Assembly (NCBI GenBank): GCA_017744315.1 | Contig: JAGIBN010000001.1 | Location: 186,001-250,000 of the forward strand | Source of the DNA: Porphyrobacter sp. | GTDB lineage: Bacteria; Pseudomonadota; Alphaproteobacteria; Sphingomonadales; Sphingomonadaceae | Reading direction: 5' to 3' | DNA length: 64,000 nt | Shown here: piece by piece, positions 9,311-18,172 of the stretch | Layout: the number at the start of each line of letters is the position of its first letter | Numbering within the stretch: position 1 is the stretch's first letter | Program-made: the position numbers and the translations under genes | The notes under the pieces: generated by a model | The model's database searches: none | What the model was told of the DNA's origin: nothing | Seen by the model: the letters and a program-made list of their open reading frames with translations, nothing else

Positions 9311-9338
9311 GGGCGGCCCCGGGTCCACGGAGCCGCCC
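9311..9338 (-). terminator. Hairpin between TonB receptor and sulfatase genes
   Basis: GGGCGGC and GCCGCCC form a 7-bp GC stem in the 132-bp gap between the two co-directional genes. There is no U tract. It may trim or attenuate readthrough so that the receptor is made in excess over the sulfatase. Confidence 0.35.
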
Positions 9339-9411
9339 GTTTCGGCTGATGGCGCGTCAGGAGCACCTCTGACGCGACATTAGCCTCAACCTTGGGTCGA
9401 TCCAGCTTTCG

Positions 9412-12400
9412 TCACATCTTCAGCTTCACTCCGAAGGTGAAGCGGCGGCCGAGGACGTCGTAGACGGCCGAATTGTACTGCACCGAATAGGCCGAGAACG
9501 CGGTGTAGGACGGGGTCAGCGGCGGATCGGCGTCGGTCAGGTTGGTGACGTTGGCGAAGACCTCCCAATCCAGGCCCCCGCCCTGGAATTGGTAGCCGAG
9601 CCTGAGATCGAGATAGAGGACGGAATCGACGGTATTGTCTTCGATCACGATTGGAGTGGTCGGCTGACCTTGCGCGTTGAGCGGCGGGAAGTCCGGCGTC
9701 ACGTCCTGGATCGCGCTGCCGATGTAACGGCCCTGGAGCAGGGCGGAGAAGCCGCTGTTGTTGTAGGTCAGGCCCGCGGTCAGCTTGAAGTCCGGGTAGG
9801 GGAAATAGACCCCGTCGGACTGCCGCGCGCCGGTTTGCCCGGCGTAGTCGGTGGTGAAGCCGGTGCTGTTGGTCTCGGACCGTTCGTTGAGCCAGCTGGC
9901 GAACCCGCGGAAATCGAGCGATTCCATCCCGCCGCCGAACAGCTTGAGGTCGGTGGTGTAGCTGACCTCCAGATCGATGCCGCTTACCCGCGCCGCCGCA
10001 ACGTTGACGAACACGTCACCCACGATCGCGTCCTGCAGGCCACCGGTCGAGTTGAAGGTGATCAGATCGCAGAACTCCTGCGCTCCTTCGATCAGGCAGC
10101 GATTGACCACGGACTGCGTGCCGACCTGGCTGATCGCGTCCTTGATCTTGATGTCATACCAGTCGAGCGACGCGCGGAAGCCGGGGACGAACTCCGGCTG
10201 GAAGACCGCCCCCAAAGTGATGGTGTCGGCTTGCTCGGGCTCGACGTTGGGATTGCCGCCGGAGAAGCGGGTGACATTGTATTGCTGGGTGTCGTTGCTC
10301 GGGTCGTTGTCATCCAGGTTGCGTGGGTCGGTGACGGTTGCGGCGCCGCCGGTCTTGTCGAACCGTTCTGAGAGGTTGGCGGCGCGAACGTCTCGCGAAT
10401 AGGTGCCGCGCAGGCGAACCATCTCGTCGAACAGCCCGACTTCCGCACCACCCTTGTAGGCCCAGATCGTGCCGGAGCCGGAGTAGTCTGCCCAGCGTGC
10501 CGCGCCGTTCAGGTTGGCCGTGAACCCATCCTGGTCGAGGAGCGGGATCAGAACCTCGCCGAACGCCTCCCAAACGTCCGACTTGCCGTTGATGTTGGAG
10601 ACCTTGGAGTATTGGACGCCAACGGTATTGGCACAGTCTGGCCCGCTGACGCCGCGCAAGCCAATGGTTGGGTCGTTGCAGCGGACCGGGTGGAAGTTGC
10701 TGTGATCGGACGCGGGGTTGGTCACGTCCTGCACAACCTGGCGGATCCTGTCCTGCCGCCACGAGCCGCCGAAGGCGACAGCGATCGGTCCGGCCCAGAG
10801 ATCGACGAGATTGCCCGCTGCCGAGACTTCGGCGAGCTGCTGCTCGAAGGTCGTCAGGTTCACCTTTTCGACCGAGGTCGTGTAATCGTATTGCTCTCCC
10901 AGGGAGTAACCCGTGTCGGGGAAGAACAGCGGCGTGCTGACGGATTGGCCCGGCTCGAAACCGACCACATAGTCGACGGCCGCTGCCGACGCGTTGCCTC
11001 GTCCGAACAGGTTGATAGGAGTGCATCCCGGAAATGCCGCAGCTCCTCCGGTGAAGGTCGAGACGCGGCAAACGATGTTGCCACTGCCGTCGCGAACGGC
11101 GTCAACCGCGGCAAAGATGCGGTCGACGCGCAGGCCGTACTGCCGCCAGTCGCGCTTGGAGCGGCCGTACTGGTAGAAGCCGTCGACCTGCCATCCGTCA
11201 AACAGGCCGCTGGTCTCGAGGTCCCAGTCGAAACCGGCGGTGCCGATGTGCTGGGTGGTGGTGTCGTCGAGGTACATCTGCCCGACGTCCTCGATGCTGC
11301 CCGTCCGGCGCAGAACGAAGCTGGCGATGTTGTTGTCGGTCATCGTCTGCTGCAGGCTGGCAGGCAGATAGGGGTTGCCGCTGAAGATCGTCAGCGTCGT
11401 CGGCGTGCCCTGGAAACTGCCGCGCGGCGTGTTGTAGCTGAAGATGCCAGTCTGCCCGAACAGGTACTGGGCGAACACGGTGAAGCCGTCGCTCACGTCG
11501 AAGTCGGCGTAGGCGAAGGCCGAGTAACGCTCGATGTCCGGATAGAGGGTAAATACCTCCGCCCCCAGGTCATCTCCGCTCGAGCCTGCTCCCGCGATTT
11601 GACGCGATCCCGGCGCGCCGATCGTGCCCTGGCCCGTGGCGGTCTGGCCCAGGACAAAGGGCGAGACATTGCCGTTGCGATCGAAGGCGAGGCCATTGAT
11701 CGCCGTGCCCGGCGCGAAGATGATGCCGTCGAACGACGATGCTGCCGAGATGACGTTGGGCGAGAAGCGATAGGGGTTGGCAGCGGTCCCCGCGCCGACG
11801 GTGCCCCAGGACTGGTACCAGTCGCGCCCACGGTAGTTGTGAATGCCGTTCTGGTTGTAATGTTCGCCCGAGACCAGGAAATGCCCCCTGTCGTCGGCGA
11901 AAGACGTGCCCCAGGCAGCGGACACTTCGTAGTTGTCGCCGTCTCCTCGATCGGTCACGCCGACTTGTCCGCTTATCTCGAGACCTTCGAACTCGGTATT
12001 GAGGATGAAGTTGACCACGCCGGCAACCGCGTCGGTACCATAGGCCGCGGAAGCGCCGCCTGTAGTCGTCTCGACGCTGGCGATCATCGCTTCCGGAAAC
12101 AGGTTGATGTCGACGCCGCCAAAGGCGCTGGTCGACGGCACGCGGCGGCCGTTGAGCAAGGTCAGCGTGCGGTTGACGCCAAGGCCGCGCAAGTTGAGCG
12201 AACCATACCCGCTGCGCACGAAGAAGTTGCCGCTGTTCGGAGTCTGGTTGCCGTAGAACTGCGGCAACTGGCTGACCGCAGTGATCAGGGCGCCTGGCGA
12301 AAGCGCTTCCAGCTCACTAGCGTTGACCACCGTGACCGGAACCGGCGCCTGCATGCCATCGGCCCGAATGCGTGAGCCGGTGACGTAGATCGGGCCACCT

Positions 12401-12558
12401 TCCTCCTCGCCTTCGACGACGTCGTTGGCTGGTGGCGTCGTCGCGGCGTTATCTTGCGCTAGTGCCTGGATCGACCAAAGGGTCAATACGGCCGCGCTGG
12501 CAGTTCCTTTGAGCGCTCGACGCAAACGGCTCCGGTTGTCGACATTATACCTCATCAA
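9412..12558 (-). CDS. TonB-dependent outer-membrane receptor
   Basis: A 1048-residue gated beta-barrel receptor that imports a ligand using TonB energy. A signal peptide ends near AQA (about residue 34). The plug starts around GPIYVTGSRI and contains LNLRGLGVNRTLTLLNGRR and GGASAAYGTDAVAGVVNFIL, the classic plug landmarks. The barrel runs to a C-terminal RRFTFGVKLKM with a terminal aromatic-hydrophobic strand. Length and Asn/Gly-rich loops fit the sphingomonad class seen with polymer, steroid or aromatic substrates. The sulfatase downstream suggests a sulfated ligand; the divergent LysR gene may control it. Confidence 0.93.
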   Translation of the reverse strand: MMRYNVDNRSRLRRALKGTASAAVLTLWSIQALAQDNAATTPPANDVVEGEEEGGPIYVTGSRIRADGMQAPVPVTVVNASELEALSPGALITAVSQLPQFYGNQTPNSGNFFVRSGYGSLNLRGLGVNRTLTLLNGRRVPSTSAFGGVDINLFPEAMIASVETTTGGASAAYGTDAVAGVVNFILNTEFEGLEISGQVGVTDRGDGDNYEVSAAWGTSFADDRGHFLVSGEHYNQNGIHNYRGRDWYQSWGTVGAGTAANPYRFSPNVISAASSFDGIIFAPGTAINGLAFDRNGNVSPFVLGQTATGQGTIGAPGSRQIAGAGSSGDDLGAEVFTLYPDIERYSAFAYADFDVSDGFTVFAQYLFGQTGIFSYNTPRGSFQGTPTTLTIFSGNPYLPASLQQTMTDNNIASFVLRRTGSIEDVGQMYLDDTTTQHIGTAGFDWDLETSGLFDGWQVDGFYQYGRSKRDWRQYGLRVDRIFAAVDAVRDGSGNIVCRVSTFTGGAAAFPGCTPINLFGRGNASAAAVDYVVGFEPGQSVSTPLFFPDTGYSLGEQYDYTTSVEKVNLTTFEQQLAEVSAAGNLVDLWAGPIAVAFGGSWRQDRIRQVVQDVTNPASDHSNFHPVRCNDPTIGLRGVSGPDCANTVGVQYSKVSNINGKSDVWEAFGEVLIPLLDQDGFTANLNGAARWADYSGSGTIWAYKGGAEVGLFDEMVRLRGTYSRDVRAANLSERFDKTGGAATVTDPRNLDDNDPSNDTQQYNVTRFSGGNPNVEPEQADTITLGAVFQPEFVPGFRASLDWYDIKIKDAISQVGTQSVVNRCLIEGAQEFCDLITFNSTGGLQDAIVGDVFVNVAAARVSGIDLEVSYTTDLKLFGGGMESLDFRGFASWLNERSETNSTGFTTDYAGQTGARQSDGVYFPYPDFKLTAGLTYNNSGFSALLQGRYIGSAIQDVTPDFPPLNAQGQPTTPIVIEDNTVDSVLYLDLRLGYQFQGGGLDWEVFANVTNLTDADPPLTPSYTAFSAYSVQYNSAVYDVLGRRFTFGVKLKM

Positions 12559-12635
12559 GTCCCCTCCCTTCTTATGAAGGCGAGGTCACCCCGACTGGGC
12601 GGTCAAAGCAACGGATCGCGAAGTGATGACAGGTT

Positions 12636-12651
12636 ATAGCTTTTAAGTTAT
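12636..12651. promoter_or_regulatory. Candidate LysR-type operator in the divergent promoter region
   Basis: ATAGCTTTTAAGTTAT is a 16-bp near-perfect palindrome (arms match at 6 of 7 bases) that contains a T-N11-A core. It is the only AT-rich dyad in the 113-bp gap between the receptor gene and the LysR gene, 20 bases before the LysR start. Position and form suit an autoregulatory LysR box. Confidence 0.45.
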
Positions 12652-12671
12652 CACTAGATCCGGAACCGATA

Positions 12672-13622
12672 ATGCCAGCCTTTCCTTTCACCCTGCGCCA
12701 GCTCGAGGTATTCGCCAATCTCTGTGGCACGCGCAGCTTTCGGCGCAGCGCGGAAAGCCTGGGGATTTCACAGGCTTCTGTCAGCAATCAGATGAAGACT
12801 CTCGAGGACCAGCTCGGCGTGGCGCTCTTTGTGCGCAGGCCCGGTCAACGGCCCACGCTGACGCCAGAAGGCATGGCGTTTCTGGATGACCTGAGAACAT
12901 TTCAGGCGGCCGGGGAGGCGCTCGCAGGCCATCGGCGCCGGGGCGACGCGGACGAGTTGTCGGCAATCCGGTTTCGCGTTCTCGTCGGGCAGGGGCTGCT
13001 CGACAACTATATCCGCCCCAGGCTCGACCGGTTCTTTGCCTCCCACCCGCAAATCGAACTGACCTTCGAAGCGCATCCGCCGAGCAAGGAACTCGCGCGC
13101 GACGTCGAGGATGGCCGCTTTGACTTCGGGATGATCCACCAGCGTGCCGATCGGCCGGTAGAACTTCATCTCCGCCAGCTCGCACTGGTTCGCGGCGGCA
13201 TCTACGGCCATCGCAAATTCGCCGAGGGGCGGCAGTTGCCTCTGTCTTCCGAAGTCGTGAACATGCTGCCGTTCATCATGCCGCTGGCGGCGAGTGCCCA
13301 GGAACGCGAAATCCTGCGCCTGTTCGAACGATACGGCATTACCCCGCGTCGAGTGATCGGCCACACCCAATACTATGACGTGATGGCCGCCATGCTGGAG
13401 CGCGGCGTGGGCGTTGCATCGTTCGCCGACTCGATCCTGCCTCCGGAAATGCGCAACGAGGTGATCCTGTTGCACCCGCTCGAGAACTGGCGATTGCTCT
13501 GGTACCGCAAGGACGCAGGGGTCGACCCCCGGTGCAATGCGGTAGAGGCATTCCTGTTCTCAAGCGTGCTGCAGAACCCCGACTATCGCACGATCTCGGT
13601 CTTTGCCGAGGAGTACGCCTAG
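12672..13622 (+). CDS. LysR family transcriptional regulator (receptor/sulfatase cluster)
   Basis: A 316-residue regulator. The N-terminal helix-turn-helix (LRQLEVFANLCGTRSFRRSA, then SQASVSNQMKTLEDQLG) is typical. The effector domain runs from about residue 95 to 300 (RFRVLVGQGLLDNYIRP). It is transcribed away from the TonB receptor gene, the standard arrangement for a LysR activator of the neighbouring operon. The ligand is unknown. Its stop lies 12 bp from the convergent VOC gene stop. Confidence 0.9.
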   Translation: MPAFPFTLRQLEVFANLCGTRSFRRSAESLGISQASVSNQMKTLEDQLGVALFVRRPGQRPTLTPEGMAFLDDLRTFQAAGEALAGHRRRGDADELSAIRFRVLVGQGLLDNYIRPRLDRFFASHPQIELTFEAHPPSKELARDVEDGRFDFGMIHQRADRPVELHLRQLALVRGGIYGHRKFAEGRQLPLSSEVVNMLPFIMPLAASAQEREILRLFERYGITPRRVIGHTQYYDVMAAMLERGVGVASFADSILPPEMRNEVILLHPLENWRLLWYRKDAGVDPRCNAVEAFLFSSVLQNPDYRTISVFAEEYA

Positions 13623-13633
13623 GGTTCAGATCG

Positions 13634-14026
13634 TCAGGCGGAAGGAAGCTGGATAAGCTCGATTTCGTGGCCTTGCGGGCTGTGCATCATCGCCACCTTG
13701 ACCCCGGCGGTCTCGAATACGCCGGTCAGCTGGCTCGCACCGCAAGCGAGCGCCTTGCCGTGGGCCAATTCGATGTCGTCGCAGATCAGTCCTACGGGGC
13801 CGTGACCCGGTCCGACAGTGACGTCACGGCCGTCCTTGTAAGCGACCAGCAGGAGGTTCGGCCCGGCTTCCTGGCCAGGCAGGGCGAGAATATGTTCGAT
13901 GAAATCCGGCTCGTCGAAGCTGGTGGTGACCGCAAAACCGAACGCTTCGCCCCAGAAGGCCAGCGCTGGAGCCATCTCCGGCACGTTGAGCTTGAAGAAT
14001 CCCAGCCGGACTTGAGCAGCACCCAT
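13634..14026 (-). CDS. VOC (glyoxalase/bleomycin-resistance fold) protein
   Basis: A 130-residue single VOC unit. The N-terminal strand LGFFKLNVPEMAPALAFWGE and the C-terminal MMHSPQGHEIELIQLP, with a metal-ligand type Glu, are standard for the superfamily. It could be a dioxygenase, lyase or binding protein; nothing in the sequence decides this. A single gene, divergent from the flippase. Confidence 0.82.
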   Translation of the reverse strand: MGAAQVRLGFFKLNVPEMAPALAFWGEAFGFAVTTSFDEPDFIEHILALPGQEAGPNLLLVAYKDGRDVTVGPGHGPVGLICDDIELAHGKALACGASQLTGVFETAGVKVAMMHSPQGHEIELIQLPSA

Positions 14027-14105
14027 CCCATTTTCTCCCTTTTTGTTCAGTTAGCGCGAGCACATGGCTTTGCAATCCCGCAGGGCTTGCGCCAAAGGGC
14101 CGACC

Positions 14106-15362
14106 ATGATCCGCCGAGCACTGCAGAACACGGGTTGGCTAATGGGCGCCCGGGGCGTCAATGGCGTGCTGAGCCTGGCCTATCTCGCACTCGTAACGCG
14201 CGCGCTCGGTCTTGAGGGTTTTGGCTACTTTACGCTCTGCCTGACCTTTGCCCAGGCGGTGGCGGGGCTCACCTCGTTCCAGACCTGGCAGGCGGTGATC
14301 CGCTGGGGCCAACAGCGCGAGACCGTGAAGGATGCGGTTGGATTCGCTCTGGCCCTAGATCTGATGGCGGTCGGTGTCGGCGCTGTCGCTTCGGCCTTGA
14401 TACTGGCGTTTGCCGGTGACTGGTTGCCGATCCCGCAAAATTTGCGCGGCGAGGCTTATGCGCTCACGCTGGTATTTCTGCTGTCGATCCGTTCGACCCC
14501 AACCGGCATGCTGCGCCTTCACGATCGCTTCGCAAAAGGCGCGGGCGCTGACACGGTGACCTCCATCGTCCGCGTGATCGGGGCCGGGATCGTGGCCCTT
14601 GCGGTTCCTACTATTGAAGCGTTTCTGGTTGTGTGGGCCCTGGCCGAGATCGCTACCGCCGCGACGTACTGGATATTCGCGCTTCAGTGCCAAAAGGTCG
14701 ACCTCTCGCGCATCAGCCTGCGCCGACTGCCGCGCGCCGAACCCGGCGCCTGGAGCTTCGTCTGGGGTACGGCGCTGTCGGGAACCCTCCAGATAGCTTC
14801 GCGCCAGATCCTCGTGCTGCTTGTCGGCGCGCTGGGCGGCGCGACGCTCGCCGGCATCTACCGTGTGGCTGCCCAACTCGGCGAAGGCTTGCTCAAGCTC
14901 GCGCAGGCGCTGATGCGGGCCACTTATCCGGAGCTCGTTCGCGATCCCGATGCCGCGCGTCATATCGCCTCGCGGATCGGTAAGATCGCCCTCTTTACCG
15001 GGCTCGGCACGGTGCTGTTCTCGGTCCTCGGCGGACACTGGGTGATCAAGGTCATTGCTGGCCCCGAATTCGTCGCTGCCTATGCGCCGATGATCATCCT
15101 CTCGGCCGCTGCGGCGATCGAGCTTGCCGGTGCCTCGCTAGAGGCCCTGCTGGTGTCGCGTGGGCATGCGTTACGCAATTTCATGCTCCGCGGCGTGCCT
15201 ACCGGCCTGGCGCTCGCCTCTCTGCCGTTTGCGATGACCTGGATCGGCGTTTCTGGCGCCGCGGCCATGGTCTTCGTGTCGAGCCTGGTGAGCGTCGGCG
15301 GGCTCATGTGGGTAACGCGCGAGCGCGAAGTCAGGCCGGATCGGCCTCCGCAACAGGCATGA
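14106..15362 (+). CDS. Polysaccharide/oligosaccharide flippase-like membrane protein
   Basis: A 418-residue integral membrane protein of the MOP/MATE-like superfamily. TM1 region is NTGWLMGARGVNGVLSLAYL, and 10-12 hydrophobic helices follow. Family members move lipid-linked sugars across the inner membrane. The ATG chosen has AAAGGG upstream; a longer frame adds 14 poorly supported residues. No glycosyltransferases adjoin it directly, so its substrate is open. Its last 32 bases overlap the 3' end of the convergent DUF3817 gene. Confidence 0.85.
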   Translation: MIRRALQNTGWLMGARGVNGVLSLAYLALVTRALGLEGFGYFTLCLTFAQAVAGLTSFQTWQAVIRWGQQRETVKDAVGFALALDLMAVGVGAVASALILAFAGDWLPIPQNLRGEAYALTLVFLLSIRSTPTGMLRLHDRFAKGAGADTVTSIVRVIGAGIVALAVPTIEAFLVVWALAEIATAATYWIFALQCQKVDLSRISLRRLPRAEPGAWSFVWGTALSGTLQIASRQILVLLVGALGGATLAGIYRVAAQLGEGLLKLAQALMRATYPELVRDPDAARHIASRIGKIALFTGLGTVLFSVLGGHWVIKVIAGPEFVAAYAPMIILSAAAAIELAGASLEALLVSRGHALRNFMLRGVPTGLALASLPFAMTWIGVSGAAAMVFVSSLVSVGGLMWVTREREVRPDRPPQQA

Positions 15363-15663
15363 TCCGCGCTTCGTAACGCTTGAGCATCGGATCGTTCAGG
15401 AACGTGCCGAACGGGAAGAGCGAGGCGATGAAGGTCCTCGCCCAGTTCCAGGCCGACAGACCCTGGCCAGGCAACAGCAGGACCATACCTCCCAAATAGG
15501 TGAGCCAAGCCGCCCCGTGGATTGCGCCGGCCGGAGGCACCAGCGCGGGATTGCCGAGCCAGTACTTCATCGGCATCGCTACCAGGAAGAGCGCGAGCGT
15601 GGTCACGCCCTCGACAAACGCGATCATCCGGAACACCCGGAGTCTGGTCTTCGAAAATTCCAT
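15331..15663 (-). CDS. DUF3817 domain membrane protein
   Basis: About 110 residues from the ATG giving MEFSKTRLRVFRMIAFVEG; longer in-frame starts lack support. Three hydrophobic segments and the motif YWLGNPALVPPAGAIHGAAW, with its central Gly-x-x-His-Gly, are what I recall of the DUF3817 integral membrane family. Function unknown. The 3' end overlaps the flippase gene on the other strand. Confidence 0.8.
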   Translation of the reverse strand: MEFSKTRLRVFRMIAFVEGVTTLALFLVAMPMKYWLGNPALVPPAGAIHGAAWLTYLGGMVLLLPGQGLSAWNWARTFIASLFPFGTFLNDPMLKRYEARIMPVAEADPA

Positions 15664-15916
15664 GGAAGTCTTTCCAGCGGGGGAGAACTGAGGCGGCAAG
15701 CTTGGCGAGCAAAATGCCCGGTCCGCTGTCCATAACTCAGTACCGAGCGTTTTCAATCATTTTGCGTTTGACTCGCAATAAGGCGCTTCGACCACCATCG
15801 CAACGGACCTTCGTCTCGTCGCAAGGGGCTTCTCAACCAAAACCGTTGAGTTAATTTCGAGGCGTCGGACCATGCGAATCGGACGGCCTTACCCCTCTGC
15901 TATGGGAGAGACGGCA

Positions 15917-16597
15917 ATGGCCCATTACCTTGAACTCGGCCCTGAAAGCCTGCGCGACGATCCGCTGATCCTGATCGTTCCGGGCATGCACAACAGCAAC
16001 CCCAATCACTGGCAATCGCGCTGGGAACAGCAATGCAGCGATTGCCGCCGCGTCGATCTCGGGATGTGGGACGATCCGCATCGCAATACCTGGGTCAACA
16101 AGCTCAACCTGGCGATTCATCGGGCCGATCGTCCGGTTATCCTGGTCGCACACAGCCTTGGGTGTCTGGCGGTGGCCTGGTGGGCTGAGTTCGAACAGCC
16201 GGTCCACGGTAATCCGGTGGTTGGCGCGTTGCTTGTCGCCCCGCCGGACGTCGACCGCCCTGGGACCGATCCGCGTTTGGCTCGCTTCGGTTCGTGTCCG
16301 CGCGAGGCGCTCCCATTCCCGTCGTTCCTTGCCGCGAGCCAGGACGACAGGCTGTGCAGCTTGCGCACGGCGCAGCTTCTGGCACGCGACTGGGGCTCTC
16401 GCTTCGCGTTTGCCGGCGCTATCGGTCACATCAACGCCGAGTCTGGGATTGGTGACTGGCACTTCGGCAAGACGCTCCTGGCGCAGCTGCTCCGCGAGAA
16501 CGGACGCGATCATGCGCAGCTCCTGCAGGAACCGGTACCGGCCCAGCCACCGCTCCCCGACGCGAGCTACGCGCAGGCGCGACTATTGGCCGGTTGA
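15917..16597 (+). CDS. RBBP9/YdeN-type alpha/beta hydrolase
   Basis: A 226-residue serine hydrolase from the ATG that follows GGGAGA; two upstream in-frame ATGs are less likely. LILIVPGMHNSNPNHWQSRW is the family N-terminus. VAHSLGCLAVAWW holds the nucleophile Ser. SQDDRLC supplies the acid and GHINAESG the His. Substrate unknown. A single cistron, convergent with the CAP gene. Confidence 0.9.
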   Translation: MAHYLELGPESLRDDPLILIVPGMHNSNPNHWQSRWEQQCSDCRRVDLGMWDDPHRNTWVNKLNLAIHRADRPVILVAHSLGCLAVAWWAEFEQPVHGNPVVGALLVAPPDVDRPGTDPRLARFGSCPREALPFPSFLAASQDDRLCSLRTAQLLARDWGSRFAFAGAIGHINAESGIGDWHFGKTLLAQLLRENGRDHAQLLQEPVPAQPPLPDASYAQARLLAG

Positions 16598-16623
16598 TCG
16601 TCTCTCTGGGTTGCCAACGCCTG

Positions 16624-17247
16624 TCAGCGGGCGGCTCGCGGTGAAATGACGACCACGGGCCGCCCGTCCTTGTTCCCGGGAGGAGAGTAGCGGCAGACCA
16701 GTGCGTCGTAAGTCTTCGAGGCGAACCCGCACCCGACGTCGGTCGTCGTCGACCAGATCATTTGCGTATAGTGCGCACAGCGCGACCAATCCCCGACGCA
16801 GACGTCCGGGAAAGTGCCCGGGCGGAAATAGCGGCGTTCATCGAGCCAGGTCTGGGCCAAGCGTAACGGCGAGTTTCCAGCTCGGGGCCCCGCAGCGAGG
16901 TTCTCGCGTTCGTTCTCCCGCCCGACGCGCGACGAGTGTTTCAACCGGCCCGTCTCAGCGACGACTTCGGCATATTCCTGCGCGTGGGCGGCCAGTGTGA
17001 GGTTCCATTGCAGCGGCGGCGACCCAGCGTCCGCACGGGCCTGATTGTGCAGATCGAGCACCTGCACCATGTCGCGTCCCATCGGGAGCTTTGCGAGATC
17101 GGAACGACTGATCACGCTCACCGAATTCGGGACGTCAGAGGGTCTTTCCGGGGCGGCTGCCAGAGCCATGCATGGCAACAGAAGGGACGCTGCTAAGCAG
17201 CTGATCGACATGCGTAAGTTGGTGCGGATTGGCGGAAACGGGGTCAT
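16624..17247 (-). CDS. Secreted CAP (SCP/PR-1) domain protein
   Basis: A 207-residue protein with an N-terminal signal peptide (hydrophobic run SCLAASLLLPCMALA). The CAP domain starts at LDLHNQARADAGSPPLQW and includes CAHYTQMIWSTTTDVGCG, the CAP signature with its conserved His and flanking cysteines. CAP proteins are extracytoplasmic and bind lipids or act as protease-like factors; the role here is unknown. An AGGA five bases before the first ATG supports this start. Confidence 0.9.
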   Translation of the reverse strand: MTPFPPIRTNLRMSISCLAASLLLPCMALAAAPERPSDVPNSVSVISRSDLAKLPMGRDMVQVLDLHNQARADAGSPPLQWNLTLAAHAQEYAEVVAETGRLKHSSRVGRENERENLAAGPRAGNSPLRLAQTWLDERRYFRPGTFPDVCVGDWSRCAHYTQMIWSTTTDVGCGFASKTYDALVCRYSPPGNKDGRPVVVISPRAAR

Positions 17248-17357
17248 GCAGTTCCTGTATCGGACCGGCTGCCAAGCTGCCGAGGCGATCGATCGTAGCA
17301 GTGTGTCCGGGCAGGCGATAGCGGTCCGAGTTGAAGATCGGGATGGCTATTAAAGAT

Positions 17358-17385
17358 AGCTTTTGAGCTAGATCAAAACTTAGCT
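17358..17385. promoter_or_regulatory. Inverted repeat upstream of the serine recombinase gene
   Basis: TTTTGA-gctaga-TCAAAA forms a 6-bp inverted repeat flanked by two copies of AGCT(T). A TTGACG hexamer that could be a -35 box follows directly, with weak -10 candidates about 16 bases on. The site may be an operator or a recombination (res-like) site. Confidence 0.4.
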
Positions 17386-17420
17386 TGACGGCAATTCTGA
17401 GCCATGTCTAAGGGCGCCGC

Positions 17421-18002
17421 ATGTTTCATCACATCGCCTACTACCGCGTCTCCGCTTCCGACCCGTCGATCGACGTCCAGCGCACCATGATGGGTGGCTC
17501 GTTCGATCAGGAGTTTTCCGACGAGGGGGTCAGCAGCTCCGTCAAGGCGACCGACCGTCCTGGCTTTGCCGATCTGCTGGCCGGCATTCGCAAGGGCGAC
17601 ACTCTTTATGTTTTTGCGGTCGACCGTCTGGGCCGCGACGCGTCCGATGTCCAGACCAATGTGCGGCGACTTATCGATGCAGGGGTGACTGTCGAAATCC
17701 GCGGCCTCGGACGCATCGGCGGGGAGGTGGGAGAGCTTCTCCTGACCTTGCTGGAGCAGCTATCGGACATGGAACGGCGCAAGATCGCCGAACGCACGGC
17801 TGCCGGTCGGCAAGTGGCTCGGGAGGCGCTGAAAGCGACCGGCAAGACTCACCGGGGCAAGTCCAGCCTGGGCCGGCCTTTCGCGGCGGACGCGGCAGAG
17901 GTGCGGGAGTGGCGCAAGGCGAACAAGGCCAGCATTGCCAAGACCGCGCAGCAATTCGGTCTCTCCCCGGCGACGGTCAAGCGGTACTGCGCCGCGCGCT
18001 GA
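17421..18002 (+). CDS. Serine recombinase (resolvase/invertase family)
   Basis: A 193-residue protein with a complete small serine recombinase plan. YYRVS carries the catalytic Ser near residue 11 and its Arg partner. DRLGRDASD supplies the active-site arginines, and LTLLEQLSDMERRKIAERT starts the long dimer helix. The C-terminal SIAKTAQQFGLSPATVKRY is a DNA-binding helix-turn-helix. It lies alone, 41 bp from tRNA-Gln and without a transposase, so it may resolve or invert a nearby site or be a remnant of a mobile element. Base composition is not obviously foreign. Confidence 0.9.
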   Translation: MFHHIAYYRVSASDPSIDVQRTMMGGSFDQEFSDEGVSSSVKATDRPGFADLLAGIRKGDTLYVFAVDRLGRDASDVQTNVRRLIDAGVTVEIRGLGRIGGEVGELLLTLLEQLSDMERRKIAERTAAGRQVAREALKATGKTHRGKSSLGRPFAADAAEVREWRKANKASIAKTAQQFGLSPATVKRYCAAR

Positions 18003-18042
18003 GCGGGTGCGGATCGGCTGGGCCGGGGGAAAGGGAAAAGTC

Positions 18043-18117
18043 TGGCTGGGGCGGCAGGATTCGAACCTGCGCATGCCGGTACCAAAAACCGGTGCCTTAC
18101 CGCTTGGCTACGCCCCA
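18043..18117 (-). tRNA. tRNA-Gln (anticodon TTG), CCA encoded
   Basis: Read on the minus strand, TGGGGCG pairs with CGCCCCA as the acceptor stem, followed by discriminator G and an encoded CCA. The D arm is AGCCAAGCGGTAAGGC. The anticodon arm CCGGT-TTTTGGT-ACCGG gives anticodon TTG. The T arm is GCAGG-TTCGAAT-CCTGC. All stems pair. It is the only tRNA in the window. Confidence 0.97.
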
Positions 18118-18125
18118 GCACTGCG

Positions 18126-18157
18126 GAGAGGCGCCCCTATAGCGGGTCGCGCCTCTC
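18126..18157 (-). promoter_or_regulatory. Hairpin/promoter region between yghU and tRNA-Gln
   Basis: GAGAGGCGC and GCGCCTCTC form a perfect 9-bp stem. It could end the yghU transcript. Its loop contains CTATAG on the minus strand, about 20 bp before the tRNA 5' end, a plausible -10 box for the tRNA promoter. Confidence 0.4.
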
Positions 18158-18172
18158 GCGCAAGGCACTGGA

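Noticed and set aside
10612..12375. 587-codon open frame on the plus strand within the TonB receptor gene
   Set aside because: It is fully antisense to a well-supported receptor, shows no family motifs, and arises from GC-rich codon structure.
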